Positions 8,935-18,385 are shown, numbered from the stretch's first letter. The stretch: 64,000 bases of DNA from Actinomadura_C alba (GCF_039530285.1 NZ_BAAAOK010000008.1:248001-312000), one strand, 5' to 3'. The notes: generated by a model not told the origin, from the sequence alone. Program-made: numbers and translations.

Positions 8935-11118
8935 CTATCGCCCCAGGAAGACCCGCCGTACGGCGCGCTCCGCGGCCTGGCCGTCGTCCCACGGGCAGTA
9001 CCGCCGGCGGAACTCGGCACGGTGCTTGGCGGCCTCGCCGTCCCAGGCGGTCCTGTTCCGGAACACCTCGATGAGCTCGTTCTCGTCGGTCGCGACCGCG
9101 CCGGGCGGGGCAGCGGGCAGGTCGAAGTAGACGCCCCGCGTCCGCCGGTAGGTGTCCCAGTCGTTCGCGTAGATCACGATGGGCCGGTCGTCCAGGTTCG
9201 CGTAGTCGAACATGATCGACGAATAGTCGGTGATCAGGGCGTCCGAGGCGAGGCAGAGGTCTTCGACCGTGGGGTGGGCGGAGACGTCGATGATCCGGTC
9301 GGCCGGCCATCCGTACCGCTCGGCGGCGTCCTTGACGTTGTAGAAGTAGTGAGCGCGGAGCAACAGCACATGATCGGGTCCCAGCCCGGTCATCACCCGG
9401 CCGATGTCGAGCATCGGCTCGAATCCGTGCTGGTAGTCCCGGTGCGTCGGGGCGTACAGGATCGCGGTGGAACCCTCGGGGATGCCGAGGTCCGCGCGCA
9501 GCCCCGCAACCTCCTGGTCAGTGGCGTTGACCAGCCGGTCGTTGCGCGGATACCCGATCTCCAGCAGCTCGTAGTCGCAGGGGACCGCGCGCTGCCACGC
9601 CTCGCTGGACAGCGGGTTCGACGAGATGAGGTAGTCCCAGCGGTCCGAGCGCCGCAGGAAGTCGTCGAAGTCCGTGCCCTTCGCGGCGACCGGATACTTG
9701 ATCTGGTCCAGGCCCATCGCCTTGAGCGGCGTGCCGTGCATCGTCTGCAGGTGCACGGCCCCTGGACGCTTGATGAGGAAGTTCGGGAAGTTGGCGTTGT
9801 TGACGAAGTACTTCGCCCGGGCCATCAGCCGGTAGTAGGGCAGGGAGCCGGCCACGACGTGGTCGACGCCGGGCGGGAGCGTCTTCACCCCGCTCTTCTT
9901 GACCACCCACACGCCCCGTACGTCGGGGGCGAGCTCGCGGGCCTTCTCGTGGATGGCGGCCGGGTTGCAGGCGTAGCCGCGGTTCCAGTAGGCGCTGTAG
10001 ACCGCCAGCTTCTGGTCCATGGGCAGGCGGCACTGGATCCGGTAGTAGAGCCTGCGGTACCGGGCCTTGGCGTCGGCGACCACCCGCCTGGGCGTCCTGC
10101 GGACGGCGGCAGAGGCCTTGCCGAGGCTGACGCGGACGAGGTTGAACCGGCGGAACGCGACGAACAGAGGGTACGAGCCCCGCTCGACCAGCCGGAGCCG
10201 CACGCCCTGCACGCCGCCCGGAGGCCGGTAGCCCGCGGGCCGGTACTTGCGGTGACCCTCCACCATCCGGTTGAAGAACTCGCGCCGGTCGCGGCGGTGC
10301 ACCCGGTCGGCGTGGCCGAAGATGATGAACAGGTGCCAGAACATCCGGTTGAACATCGCCTTGCGGAACTCGTCGACCTCGGCGCCGCGCTCGTCCATGA
10401 AGGCGAAGATCTTGTCGTACTGCGGGAAGACCTCGAAGTGCCGCTCGCCGACGGTCTTGGTGATCGAGCCGCGCCGCCGCTGGCGGTAGAAGTAGCAGAC
10501 CCGGTCGAGCAGGGTGATGCGCTCGGCGGCCATGAGGACCGGGTAGGTGACGTTGATGTCCTCGTAGTAACCGCCGCCGAACCGCAGGCCCAGGTCGAGC
10601 AGGAACTCCCGCCGGATCGCCTTGTTACAGACGATCATCAGGAAGTCCATCACGCTCGGCCGCTCGCGCATTGTGAAGACGCCCGACTCCGGCAGGTTCT
10701 TGAACACCTTGCGATGGGCGCTGCGCGTCACCCGGCCGTCCCAGTAGACCCGCGAGTGGTCGAAGCCGAGCATGTCCGGCCGGGTCTCGCGAAGCCGCCG
10801 CGTGATCGCCTGGATCGAGCCGTCGGGCAGCCAGTCGTCGCCGTCGACGAACCAGACGTACTCGCCCTGTGCCATTTCGAGCCCGATGTTGCGGGCCTCG
10901 CCCAGGCCGACGTTCTTCTCCAGGTGCCGCACCCGCACCCGGGGGTCGCTCGCCGCGTACTCGTCCATGATCGCGCCGGAGCCGTCCGGTGAGCGGTCGT
11001 CGATCGTGATCAGCTCGATGTCGTCGCCCTGATGGGCGAGAACGGAGTCGAAGCACTCCCGGAGATATCCGGCGACGTTGTACGCGGGGACGATGACGCT
11101 GAGAAGGATCTCGCTCAC
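8935..11118 (-). CDS. GT2 glycosyltransferase / TagF-like glycerophosphotransferase fusion (727 aa)
   Basis: The GTG at 11118 overlaps the epimerase stop (GTGA), indicating coupled translation. Residues 1-225 are GT2: LSVIVPAYNVAGYLRECFDS, ITIDDRSPDGSG, NVGLGEARNIGLEMAQGEY, WFVDGDDW. The rest is TagF-like: YACNPAAIHEKARELAP, HLQTMHGTPLKAMGLDQ, GYPRNDRL, LYAPTHRDY, LLRAHYFY, ITDYSSIMFDYANLDDRP. The second catalytic-type histidine sits in RAH rather than RPH. It is a close paralogue of the rightward protein at 12518-14746 (shared RVYWDGR, GYACNPAAI, RAHYFY, DWDTY). It likely polymerises polyol phosphate for a wall teichoic acid, but the exact donor is unknown. Confidence 0.89.
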   Translation of the reverse strand: MSEILLSVIVPAYNVAGYLRECFDSVLAHQGDDIELITIDDRSPDGSGAIMDEYAASDPRVRVRHLEKNVGLGEARNIGLEMAQGEYVWFVDGDDWLPDGSIQAITRRLRETRPDMLGFDHSRVYWDGRVTRSAHRKVFKNLPESGVFTMRERPSVMDFLMIVCNKAIRREFLLDLGLRFGGGYYEDINVTYPVLMAAERITLLDRVCYFYRQRRRGSITKTVGERHFEVFPQYDKIFAFMDERGAEVDEFRKAMFNRMFWHLFIIFGHADRVHRRDRREFFNRMVEGHRKYRPAGYRPPGGVQGVRLRLVERGSYPLFVAFRRFNLVRVSLGKASAAVRRTPRRVVADAKARYRRLYYRIQCRLPMDQKLAVYSAYWNRGYACNPAAIHEKARELAPDVRGVWVVKKSGVKTLPPGVDHVVAGSLPYYRLMARAKYFVNNANFPNFLIKRPGAVHLQTMHGTPLKAMGLDQIKYPVAAKGTDFDDFLRRSDRWDYLISSNPLSSEAWQRAVPCDYELLEIGYPRNDRLVNATDQEVAGLRADLGIPEGSTAILYAPTHRDYQHGFEPMLDIGRVMTGLGPDHVLLLRAHYFYNVKDAAERYGWPADRIIDVSAHPTVEDLCLASDALITDYSSIMFDYANLDDRPIVIYANDWDTYRRTRGVYFDLPAAPPGAVATDENELIEVFRNRTAWDGEAAKHRAEFRRRYCPWDDGQAAERAVRRVFLGR

Positions 11119-12074
11119 CGGCCGGCCCGCTCAGGTGCGCCCGATGCCGCCCACTGGTAGACCGCCGCGATGCCGCTCTCGATCGTGGTGGCCGGCCGCC
11201 AGCCGAGCTCACGCTCCGCCAGGGCGTTGTCGAGGGCGCTGCGCTGGAGTTCGCCGGGACGGGGCGGGGCGAACTCCGGCTCGAGGCGGCGATCGGCCGC
11301 CCGGCCGAGAAGATCGATCAGATCGAGCACGGTGCTCTCCGTTCCGGTGCCGATGTTCCACACTCCGGCCCGGTCGCCGTCCGCCGCCGCGAGGAAGGCG
11401 TCCACGACATCGCCGACGTAGACGTAGTCACGCGTCTGGGTACCGTCGCCGAACACCGTCAGCGGCTGTTCCTGGAGGATCCGGCCGCAGAAGATCGCGA
11501 TCACCCCGGCCTCGCCGGAGGGGTCCTGGCGCGGGCCGTAGACGTTGCCCAGGCGCAGGACGCCGTGCCGCGTGCCGTGCAGCCGGTTGAACAGGCCGAT
11601 GTACTGCTCCGCGCAGTACTTGGCGGTGCCGTACGGTGCCTCGGGCGCGGGCTGCACCGTCTCGGCGGAGGGAACGGGCGCGTGCTCGCCGTAGATCGCG
11701 CCGCCGGTGCCGGCGAACAGGACACGCGCGCCGACCGCGCGGGCGGCCTCCAGGACGTTGATCGTTCCAAGGACGTTGATCCGGGCGTCCTCGGCCGGGG
11801 ACTCCACCGAGACGCGGACGTCGACCTGAGCCGCGAGATGGCAGATCACCTGGGGCCGGACCCGCTCGACGATCTCGGTCAGCCGGGCGGCGTCGGCGAT
11901 GCTCACCTTGTGCAGCTCGGCCGCCGGGTCGAGCCGGGCGGGGCGGCCGCTGGACAGATCGTCGACCACGGTGACGTCGGCACCCTGTTCGAGGAAGGCA
12001 TCGACCACGTGAGAGCCGATGAAGCCGGCTCCCCCCGTCACGAGTACCCGCATGACCTTTGAACTTTGCGACAT
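11115..12074 (-). CDS. GalE-like NAD-dependent sugar epimerase/dehydratase
   Basis: A 319-residue extended-SDR protein. Residues 9-25 give the NAD-binding VLVTGGAGFIGSHVVDAFL and VTVVDDLSSGR follows. The catalytic YxxxK is in APYGTAKYCAEQY, and NVYGPRQDPSGEAGVI plus TRDYVYVGDVVDAFL are typical of UDP-glucose/UDP-GlcNAc 4-epimerases. I use ATG 12074; a second ATG at 12053 is possible, and neither ribosome site is strong. It heads the leftward operon and overlaps the next gene by GTGA, so it probably supplies a UDP-galactose-type sugar to the glycosyltransferase domains downstream. Confidence 0.87.
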   Translation of the reverse strand: MSQSSKVMRVLVTGGAGFIGSHVVDAFLEQGADVTVVDDLSSGRPARLDPAAELHKVSIADAARLTEIVERVRPQVICHLAAQVDVRVSVESPAEDARINVLGTINVLEAARAVGARVLFAGTGGAIYGEHAPVPSAETVQPAPEAPYGTAKYCAEQYIGLFNRLHGTRHGVLRLGNVYGPRQDPSGEAGVIAIFCGRILQEQPLTVFGDGTQTRDYVYVGDVVDAFLAAADGDRAGVWNIGTGTESTVLDLIDLLGRAADRRLEPEFAPPRPGELQRSALDNALAERELGWRPATTIESGIAAVYQWAASGAPERAGR

Positions 12075-12517
12075 CCGTCCTGTCTCGTCTTCCTTTGAGG
12101 TGATCGGCAGGGCCGGCGGCCAGCGGATTCGGAGAGCAGGCCCCGGCCTGGTCGCGGGCGAGCCACCCGCTCCACGCACGGCCGACGGTGGTAGATCCTT
12201 CATCACGATATAGCAGAGCAAGGGGCATCTTCCGGTCATCGCCCGTTTTCTGGGCGTTCACCATCAGTGGCACGGCGTCCTCGTCACGGTCTCGTCACGG
12301 ACGACACCCCCCCGGACGACATCACGGGCGTGCTGCGCGGGCGCGGGTCGTCGTACGGCCCCTGGGCGGGAGCCCCGGGGGCGATATGTGCACACCGGCT
12401 GAGCAAATCCGATCCAATCGCCAATGCGACCGGTTAACGTTGCCCGGAGATACGCTCCCCGTCCATTCATTAACGGGGGATCATCATGTAATCATATCGA
12501 ACGAATGGCCCGCTTTG
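12075..12517. promoter_or_regulatory. 443-bp divergent promoter region at the centre of the polymer locus
   Basis: No convincing gene lies here. The right third is clearly lower in GC than the surroundings and contains GGTTAACG, a purine-rich GGGGGA at 12475-12480 and the two-codon frame ATGTAA at 12486-12491 just upstream of the rightward start. The sequence CGTCACGG occurs twice, 11 bp apart, in the middle part. On the minus strand CTATAT near 12210 is a candidate -10 for the leftward operon. No box pair has good spacing, so the region is called only by its position between two divergent operons. Confidence 0.45.
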
Positions 12518-14746
12518 ATGAGTTTAGCTAGCAACATCTCGCTTACCGTCGTCATCCCCGTGCATAAAGTATATGGCTATCTACGGAAATGCCTGGAGTC
12601 CGTACTAGACCCCGAATGCCCCAATTTGCAGGTCATAGCGATCAACGATGCCTCACCCGATGCGTGCGGTGAGCTTCTGGACACGTTCGCCGAGCGAGAT
12701 TCCCGGCTCCAGGTGCGTCACCTCGACGAGAACGCGGGCCTGGGCGAGGCGCGCAACCTCGGGCTCTCGATGGCGACCGGCGACTACGTCTGGTTCATCG
12801 ACAGTGACGACTACCTGACCGCCGACACCATGCCGCTGGTGTTCCGGCGGCTCCGCGAGACCCGTCCCGACGTCCTGCTGCTCGATTACGCCCGGGTCTA
12901 CTGGGACGGGCGGATTCACCGCAGCGTCCAAAGGCACCTGTTCGCCGACCCGGACGCGCCGGAGGTGTTCCGGCTCGAAGATCGCCTGGAGCTGCTCGAG
13001 ATCCTGCCGTTCGCGTGGAACAGAGTGATCCGCCGCGAGTTCATGCTCCGGCACGGCCTTCGCTTCACCAAGGGGTATTACGAGGACTCCCCCGTCGCCT
13101 ATCCGGTGCTCTTCGCGGCCGACCGGATCAGCATGCTCGACCGGGTCACCGTCTGTTACCGGCAGCGCCGCCAGGGCGCCTCGATCACCAAGACGGTCAG
13201 CGCCAGGCACCTGGACGTCTTCGAGCAGTACCGCTCGATATTCGGTTTTCTCGACCGGCTGGGCGAGCGGGGCGAGCCCTTCCGCGCGAGCATGTTCGAC
13301 CGGATGATGTGGCATCTGCTCATCGTCTTCGCGAAGAAAGACCGGGTGCCGCGCGAGCTGCGGCCGAAGTTCTTCCACGAGATGTCCCGCCTCTACACCG
13401 CCTACCGCCCGAAATCCGGCCATATTCTCCCGGGCGGGCTGCAGGGGCTGAAGTACCGCCTGGTCGAGCGCGACACCTTCGCCCTGTTCAGCCTGCTCAA
13501 GGTCCTGAACATCGGCCGGATCCTGGTGCACGGCGGCCTGCGGCGCCGTGCCCGCGCGGCGGCCCGGGCGACGGCCCGGTTCCTGCGCGGCCGCGCCGGG
13601 CGGCTCTACTACCGCGTCCAGTTGTGCCTGCCGATCGACGAGAACCTCGCCGTCTACGCGGCGTACTGGTACCGCGGCTACGCCTGTAATCCGGCGGCCA
13701 TCTACGAGAAGTCCCGGGAGCTGGCACCGAGGGTCCGCGGCGTCTGGGTCGTACGCGACCGCGGCCAGGCCGCGAACCTGCCCGCGGGCGTCGAGTACGT
13801 GATCGCCGGCACCCGGGGCCATCTGCGGCTCATGGCGCGCGCCAAGTACTTCGTCAACAACGTCAACTTCCCGGACGACCTCGTGAAGCGCCGCGGCCAG
13901 GTGCACCTCCAGACCCAGCACGGCACGCCCCTCAAGGTCATGGGCATCGAGCAGATCGGCTACCCGCTCGCCACCGGCGGCGACATGGACTTCGAGGCGC
14001 TGCTCGGCCGGATCGACCGCTGGGACTTCCTGATCTCCGCGAACCGGCTGACGACCGAGGTGTGGGACCGCTCCTACCCCGGCCGCCACGAGCTGCTCGA
14101 GATCGGCTACCCGCGAAACGACCGGTTCTTCCGCGCCACCGACCGCGAGGTGGCCCGGCTGCGCGCCGAACTCGGCGTCCCCGAGGGCGCGAGGGCAATC
14201 CTCTACGCCCCGACGCACCGGGACTACCTGCTCGGCTTCGAACCGATGGTGCACCTCGGGCGGCTGGCGCGCGGGCTCGGCGACGACTACGTCATCCTGT
14301 TGCGGGCGCACTACTTCTACCGGACCCGGGACCTCGCCACCCGGCAGGGCTGGCCGGCCGGCCGCGTCCTCGACGTCTCGGCGCACCCGGCCATCGAGGA
14401 CCTCTGCCTCGCCTCGGACGTGCTGCTGACCGACTACTCCTCGATCATGTTCGACTACGCGAACCTGGACGACCGGCCCATCGTGATCTACGCCAACGAC
14501 TGGGACACCTACGTCCGCACCCGGGGGGTCAACTTCGACCTCACCGCCGAACCGCCCGGCGTCGTCGCCACCACCGAGGCGGGGCTGATCGAGGCCTTCC
14601 GGTCCGGCGCGGTCTGGGGCGACGTCGCCGCCAAGGCGCGCGCCGAGTTCCGCCGGAGGTTCTGCGCCTACGACGACGGGAACGCCGCGGAGCGCGCCGT
14701 GCGGCGCGTCATCCTCGGCGAGCGGCCACCCGAGCGGCGACGCTGA
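12518..14746 (+). CDS. GT2 glycosyltransferase / TagF-like glycerophosphotransferase fusion (742 aa)
   Basis: I choose ATG 12518 because the GT2 homology begins eight residues later (LTVVIPVHKVYGYLRKCLES); the frame is open upstream to 12188 but that part lacks protein-like character. No strong ribosome site precedes the ATG. GT2 motifs: AINDASPDACG, NAGLGEARNLGLSMATGDY, WFIDSDDY. TagF-like motifs in the C-terminal half: YACNPAAIYEKSRELAP, HLQTQHGTPLKVMGIEQ, GYPRNDRFF, LYAPTHRDY, LLRAHYFY, LTDYSSIMFDYANLDDRP. It is the rightward paralogue of the gene at 8935-11118, with the same lengths and variant RAH motif. It is the first gene of the rightward polymer operon, probably acting on the membrane face during wall-polymer elongation. 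Confidence 0.88.
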   Translation: MSLASNISLTVVIPVHKVYGYLRKCLESVLDPECPNLQVIAINDASPDACGELLDTFAERDSRLQVRHLDENAGLGEARNLGLSMATGDYVWFIDSDDYLTADTMPLVFRRLRETRPDVLLLDYARVYWDGRIHRSVQRHLFADPDAPEVFRLEDRLELLEILPFAWNRVIRREFMLRHGLRFTKGYYEDSPVAYPVLFAADRISMLDRVTVCYRQRRQGASITKTVSARHLDVFEQYRSIFGFLDRLGERGEPFRASMFDRMMWHLLIVFAKKDRVPRELRPKFFHEMSRLYTAYRPKSGHILPGGLQGLKYRLVERDTFALFSLLKVLNIGRILVHGGLRRRARAAARATARFLRGRAGRLYYRVQLCLPIDENLAVYAAYWYRGYACNPAAIYEKSRELAPRVRGVWVVRDRGQAANLPAGVEYVIAGTRGHLRLMARAKYFVNNVNFPDDLVKRRGQVHLQTQHGTPLKVMGIEQIGYPLATGGDMDFEALLGRIDRWDFLISANRLTTEVWDRSYPGRHELLEIGYPRNDRFFRATDREVARLRAELGVPEGARAILYAPTHRDYLLGFEPMVHLGRLARGLGDDYVILLRAHYFYRTRDLATRQGWPAGRVLDVSAHPAIEDLCLASDVLLTDYSSIMFDYANLDDRPIVIYANDWDTYVRTRGVNFDLTAEPPGVVATTEAGLIEAFRSGAVWGDVAAKARAEFRRRFCAYDDGNAAERAVRRVILGERPPERRR

Positions 14747-14766
14747 CCCCACCCGAGCGGCGACGC
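14726..14766. repeat. Tandem 18-bp direct repeat spanning the stop codon and intergenic gap
   Basis: The 18-mer CCACCCGAGCGGCGACGC occurs at 14726-14743 and again at 14749-14766, a 23-bp period. The first copy encodes the last residues before the TGA at 14744; the second lies between that stop and the next ribosome site. This looks like a small slippage duplication with no evident function. Confidence 0.8.
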
Positions 14767-14805
14767 AACCCCGCCCTTCCCTCCCCGACGCAAGGAGGCC
14801 GACCG

Positions 14806-17800
14806 ATGAACGTCACGATCAGCGTCATCGTCTCGACCCACGCCGCGGGCGCGCGCCTCGCCGAGACCCTGTGGTCGGTGGCGGCGCAGTCCCACGACCG
14901 CCTCGAGGTCCTCGTGGTCGACGACGGTGCCGGAGCGGCGGCCTCGGTGCGACTGCCGGACGAGCGGTTCCGGCTGGTCCGGGCGGGCGCGCCCAGCCGC
15001 GGCGCGGCCCGCAACGTCGGCGTGGCCCAGGCCACCGGCGGCTACCTCGCGTTCGTCGACGGCGGCGACGTGCTCCTCCCCGGCGGTCTGCGCGCGCTGG
15101 CCGAGACACTGGCCGAGACCGGCTCGGACCTCGCCGCCGGCAACGTCGGCGTGCGGCGCGAACGCGTGATCGCGCCGTCCCGCACACACCAGACGGCGTT
15201 CACCCGGACCCTCTTGCGCACCCACATCGCCCGGCACCCCGCGCTGCTGCAGGACCGGTACGTCACCAACAAGCTGTTCCGCCGGCGGTTCTGGGACGAG
15301 CACGCCCTGTCGTTCCCGGACGTGAACCGCTACGACGACCTCGTCGTGTCGATCGCCGCGCACCACCTGGCCGGCTCGGTCGACGTCCTGCGCAGTACGG
15401 TCGTCGTTCGCGGCCGGGACGGGTGGCCCGAACCCACAGCCGAGCCGCGCGAGATCGCGGACGGCTACACCGCCGTGTCGGCGGTGTTCGCCCGGCTCGA
15501 CGGCACCTGGCGGGCCAAGGACCGCCTGCGCTTCCAGACGACCGCGCTCGACCGCGAGCTGAGGGTCTTCCTGGACGCGATGCCGGACGCCGGCGCCGAC
15601 GAGCGCGTCCGGATCGTCGAGCGGGCCGCCGCCTACGCCGAGGGCGTCGACCCCCGGGCCTTCACCGCGCTGCCGGCGCTGACCCGGCTGAAGTGGCATC
15701 TGGCGAGCCGGCGGCTGGTGACCGAACTCGTCAAGCTCGTACGGTTCGAACGCGGCGGGACCTCGCCCGCCATCGTGCGTGATCCGGTGCGCCGCTTCGT
15801 CGTCTATCCGTACTGGAAGGACGACTCGCTGGCGATCCCCCGCGCGGTCTACCGGGCCCGCCGCGAGGTCGCGATGCGCGGCCGGGCGCATGAGGTGCGG
15901 TGGGTCGACGGCAGGTTACGGATCACCGGCGAGGCCTACATCAACTCGGTCGGCATGCGCCGGCGCTGGACGTCCGTGAAGGCCGTCATCCTACGTTCCG
16001 AGGACGGCGGGCTGGTCCTCCTGCGCGCCCGGCAGACCCCGCGACCCGGCCGTGCATCAGGGGCATGGACCGGTTTCGAGGTGACCATCGATCCGCGCAG
16101 GCTGCGCCGGCGCCGATGGAGCCGCAGGACCCGGTGGGCCGACGGCACGTGGAACGTCGAGGTCGCGGTCCTCAACGCCGGGATCTACCGCAGTGGCGCG
16201 CTGCGCGGGGGCGTCTCCGGCACCGGCGCGAACCCGCCCTACGGCTACGTCGCCGACGGCGTACGGGTCGTACCGCTCGTCGCCGACGGCGGGCTGCGGC
16301 TTCGGATCGAGACGGTGCGGGCCAGGGCCACCGCTCTGCGCTGGTCCGGCGGCGCGCTCGAGATCGAGGGAACCGCCGAGGACGGTGTCGCGGTCGAGCC
16401 GGTCCTGTCGCGCCCCGACGTGCCGGTGCCGGTGCCGATCCCCGTCACGGTCCACGCCGGCGGGTTCACCGCCCGGCTGGAGCACGCGGTGCTGGCCGAC
16501 GACCCGGCGGATCGGGACCCGGACCAGGACCCGGACGCGGACCCGGAGGTGATGGACGACACCCGCGACCGGACCGTCTCGCTCGGCGGCGAGCCGCTGG
16601 CGCTGGCGGAGGGCGTCGAGGACGCCGTACGGCTCGTGGGCGCCCGTGAGCTCGTGGCGGGCCGTGGCGTCGGCGGTTATCTGCGGATCCGGACCAGGTC
16701 CGCGCGGATGACCGTCACCTCGTGCGCGTGGCGTGAGCCCGGCGTGTTCGAGCTGAGCGGCACCCACCCCGCCCCCAACGCCGGATCCGAGCCGCGCGGC
16801 GACCTGGTCCTGCGCGCTCGTGGCCGCCGTAAGGAGCATGCCTTCGCCATGACCTTCGACCGCGATGAACTGCGCGGGCGGGTGCCCGCCGCGGCGATCG
16901 CGACGCTCGGGGGCCCGCTGCCGCTGCGCCCCGGCCGCTGGGATGTGCTCTTCCGGCCGGCGGGCGGCCGCGCGCTGGCCGTACGGCTGGACGGGCGGGT
17001 CGGCGAGCGGCTGCCCTCGGCCGTCGAGGTCGCGCTGCGCGGCTACACGCTGGAGGACCACGACGGCCGGCTGGTCCTCGAGGTCACCGGCGACCTCAGG
17101 CCCGAGGAGAGGTCCGCGGGCACCAGGCTGCGGGACGAGGCCCGTCGCCGGGTGGCCCGCGACGGCCTGCGCGACACCGTGCTGTTCTCCTGCTTCAACG
17201 GCAGGCAGTACTCCGACAGCACCCGTGCGATCCACGAGGAACTGGTCCGCCGCGGCTGCGACCTGGAACAGCTGTGGGTGGTGGACGACGCCCAGGTGGA
17301 ACTGCCCGGCACCCTGCGGGCGGTACGACTGAACGGCGCCGAATGGCATGACGCGATGGCCTCCTCGCGCTACATCGTCACCAATCACCGGCTCGGTGAC
17401 CGGTTCCACCGCCATCCCGGCCAGGTGGTGTTGCAGACCTGGCACGGCACGCCGTTGAAGAAGATCGGTCGTGATGTCAAGGAGGTGCACTTCGCCTATG
17501 CCCCGGGCATGCGGAAGGCCCTGCGACCCGGCGACCTCAAGGGTCCGGCCCTGCCGGAGTGGACCCATCTGCTGTCCCCCAACCCGTTCAGCACCGAGAT
17601 CCTGCGCCGGGCGCTCGCCTTCGACGGCGACATCATCGAGACCGGGTATCCACGCAACGACGTGCTCCACAGCCCGCGGGCGAACGAGATAGCCGCGCGG
17701 GTGCGGTCACGCCTCGGCCTCCCCGACGGCAAGAAGGTCGTGCTCTACGCCCCGACATGGCGTGACGACCAGTACTACGGCCGGGGCCGCTACCGGTTCG

Positions 17801-18276
17801 ACATGCGGATCGACCTGGCCCGGGCCCGTGCCGCGCTGGGCGACGACCACGTACTGCTCGTGCGGCTGCACTCCAACATCGTCGATGGCGTGCCCGGGGA
17901 CGGCGACGGCTTCGTCCACGACGTGTCGCCGTACCCGGACATCGCCGAGCTCTACCTCGTCGCCGACCTGCTGATCACCGACTATTCGTCGGTGATGTTC
18001 GATTACGCCAACACCCGCCGGCCGATGCTGTTCTTCACCTACGACCTGCGCGACTATCGGGACCGGCTGCGCGGGTTCTACTTCGACTTCGGAAAGGAGG
18101 CGCCGGGACCCCTCATAGAGACCTCCGACGCGCTCATCGATGCCGTCCGCTCCGCGGACGACACGGCGCTCCGCCACAGGCCGGCCTACGACGCGTTCGT
18201 GCGGCGGTTCTGCCCCCTCGACGACGGCCGCGCGGCCGCCCGGGTGGTCGACGGAATCTTCCCCGGCACGTCCTGA
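14806..18276 (+). CDS. GT2 glycosyltransferase / TagF-like CDP-glycerol glycerophosphotransferase fusion (1,156 aa)
   Basis: ATG 14806 follows AAGGAGG by seven bases, one of the best ribosome sites in the window. Residues 1-230 are GT2-like, starting TISVIVSTHAAGARLAETL; the metal motif reads FVDGGDVL, degenerate compared with DxD (DGGD). The C-terminal 370 residues are TagF-like: LFSCFNGRQYSDSTRAIHEE, WHGTPLKKIGRDVKEVHF, LYAPTWRDDQYYGRGRY, VRLHSNIVDG and LITDYSSVMFDYAN. The second histidine lies in RLH instead of RPH. A long central beta-rich region, containing an acidic run near residue 565 (DRDPDQDPDADPEV), matches the architecture of the 1465-4932 protein, of which it is the paralogue. 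It likely helps build the same or an alternative wall polymer. Confidence 0.89.
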   Translation: MNVTISVIVSTHAAGARLAETLWSVAAQSHDRLEVLVVDDGAGAAASVRLPDERFRLVRAGAPSRGAARNVGVAQATGGYLAFVDGGDVLLPGGLRALAETLAETGSDLAAGNVGVRRERVIAPSRTHQTAFTRTLLRTHIARHPALLQDRYVTNKLFRRRFWDEHALSFPDVNRYDDLVVSIAAHHLAGSVDVLRSTVVVRGRDGWPEPTAEPREIADGYTAVSAVFARLDGTWRAKDRLRFQTTALDRELRVFLDAMPDAGADERVRIVERAAAYAEGVDPRAFTALPALTRLKWHLASRRLVTELVKLVRFERGGTSPAIVRDPVRRFVVYPYWKDDSLAIPRAVYRARREVAMRGRAHEVRWVDGRLRITGEAYINSVGMRRRWTSVKAVILRSEDGGLVLLRARQTPRPGRASGAWTGFEVTIDPRRLRRRRWSRRTRWADGTWNVEVAVLNAGIYRSGALRGGVSGTGANPPYGYVADGVRVVPLVADGGLRLRIETVRARATALRWSGGALEIEGTAEDGVAVEPVLSRPDVPVPVPIPVTVHAGGFTARLEHAVLADDPADRDPDQDPDADPEVMDDTRDRTVSLGGEPLALAEGVEDAVRLVGARELVAGRGVGGYLRIRTRSARMTVTSCAWREPGVFELSGTHPAPNAGSEPRGDLVLRARGRRKEHAFAMTFDRDELRGRVPAAAIATLGGPLPLRPGRWDVLFRPAGGRALAVRLDGRVGERLPSAVEVALRGYTLEDHDGRLVLEVTGDLRPEERSAGTRLRDEARRRVARDGLRDTVLFSCFNGRQYSDSTRAIHEELVRRGCDLEQLWVVDDAQVELPGTLRAVRLNGAEWHDAMASSRYIVTNHRLGDRFHRHPGQVVLQTWHGTPLKKIGRDVKEVHFAYAPGMRKALRPGDLKGPALPEWTHLLSPNPFSTEILRRALAFDGDIIETGYPRNDVLHSPRANEIAARVRSRLGLPDGKKVVLYAPTWRDDQYYGRGRYRFDMRIDLARARAALGDDHVLLVRLHSNIVDGVPGDGDGFVHDVSPYPDIAELYLVADLLITDYSSVMFDYANTRRPMLFFTYDLRDYRDRLRGFYFDFGKEAPGPLIETSDALIDAVRSADDTALRHRPAYDAFVRRFCPLDDGRAAARVVDGIFPGTS

Positions 18277-18385
18277 CGATGCCGTCCGCGGCGACCCTCC
18301 CACCACGGAAGTCACAAGACTCCGCCATGATGGCCCGAATACCCGTCGCGTGCTGCGACGGTCAATGACAACGAAGGAGACGTTC

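Noticed and set aside
8868..9020. N-terminal extension of the 949-aa fusion into the neighbouring gene
   Set aside because: It would overlap the 3' end of the gene at 8935-11118 by 86 bp and is not protein-like; TTG 8867 has a proper ribosome site.
6708..9074. 788-codon rightward frame antisense to the 949-aa fusion
   Set aside because: Shadow of a verified gene; no recognisable domain or ribosome site.
12188..12517. 110-codon extension upstream of the rightward GT2-TagF gene
   Set aside because: No GT2 homology, odd composition, no start with ribosome site; most of it is promoter-like DNA.
14062..14805. N-terminal extension of the large rightward fusion
   Set aside because: It runs through the preceding gene in another frame with Arg/Pro-rich composition; a strong AAGGAGG and the GT2 homology begin at 14806.
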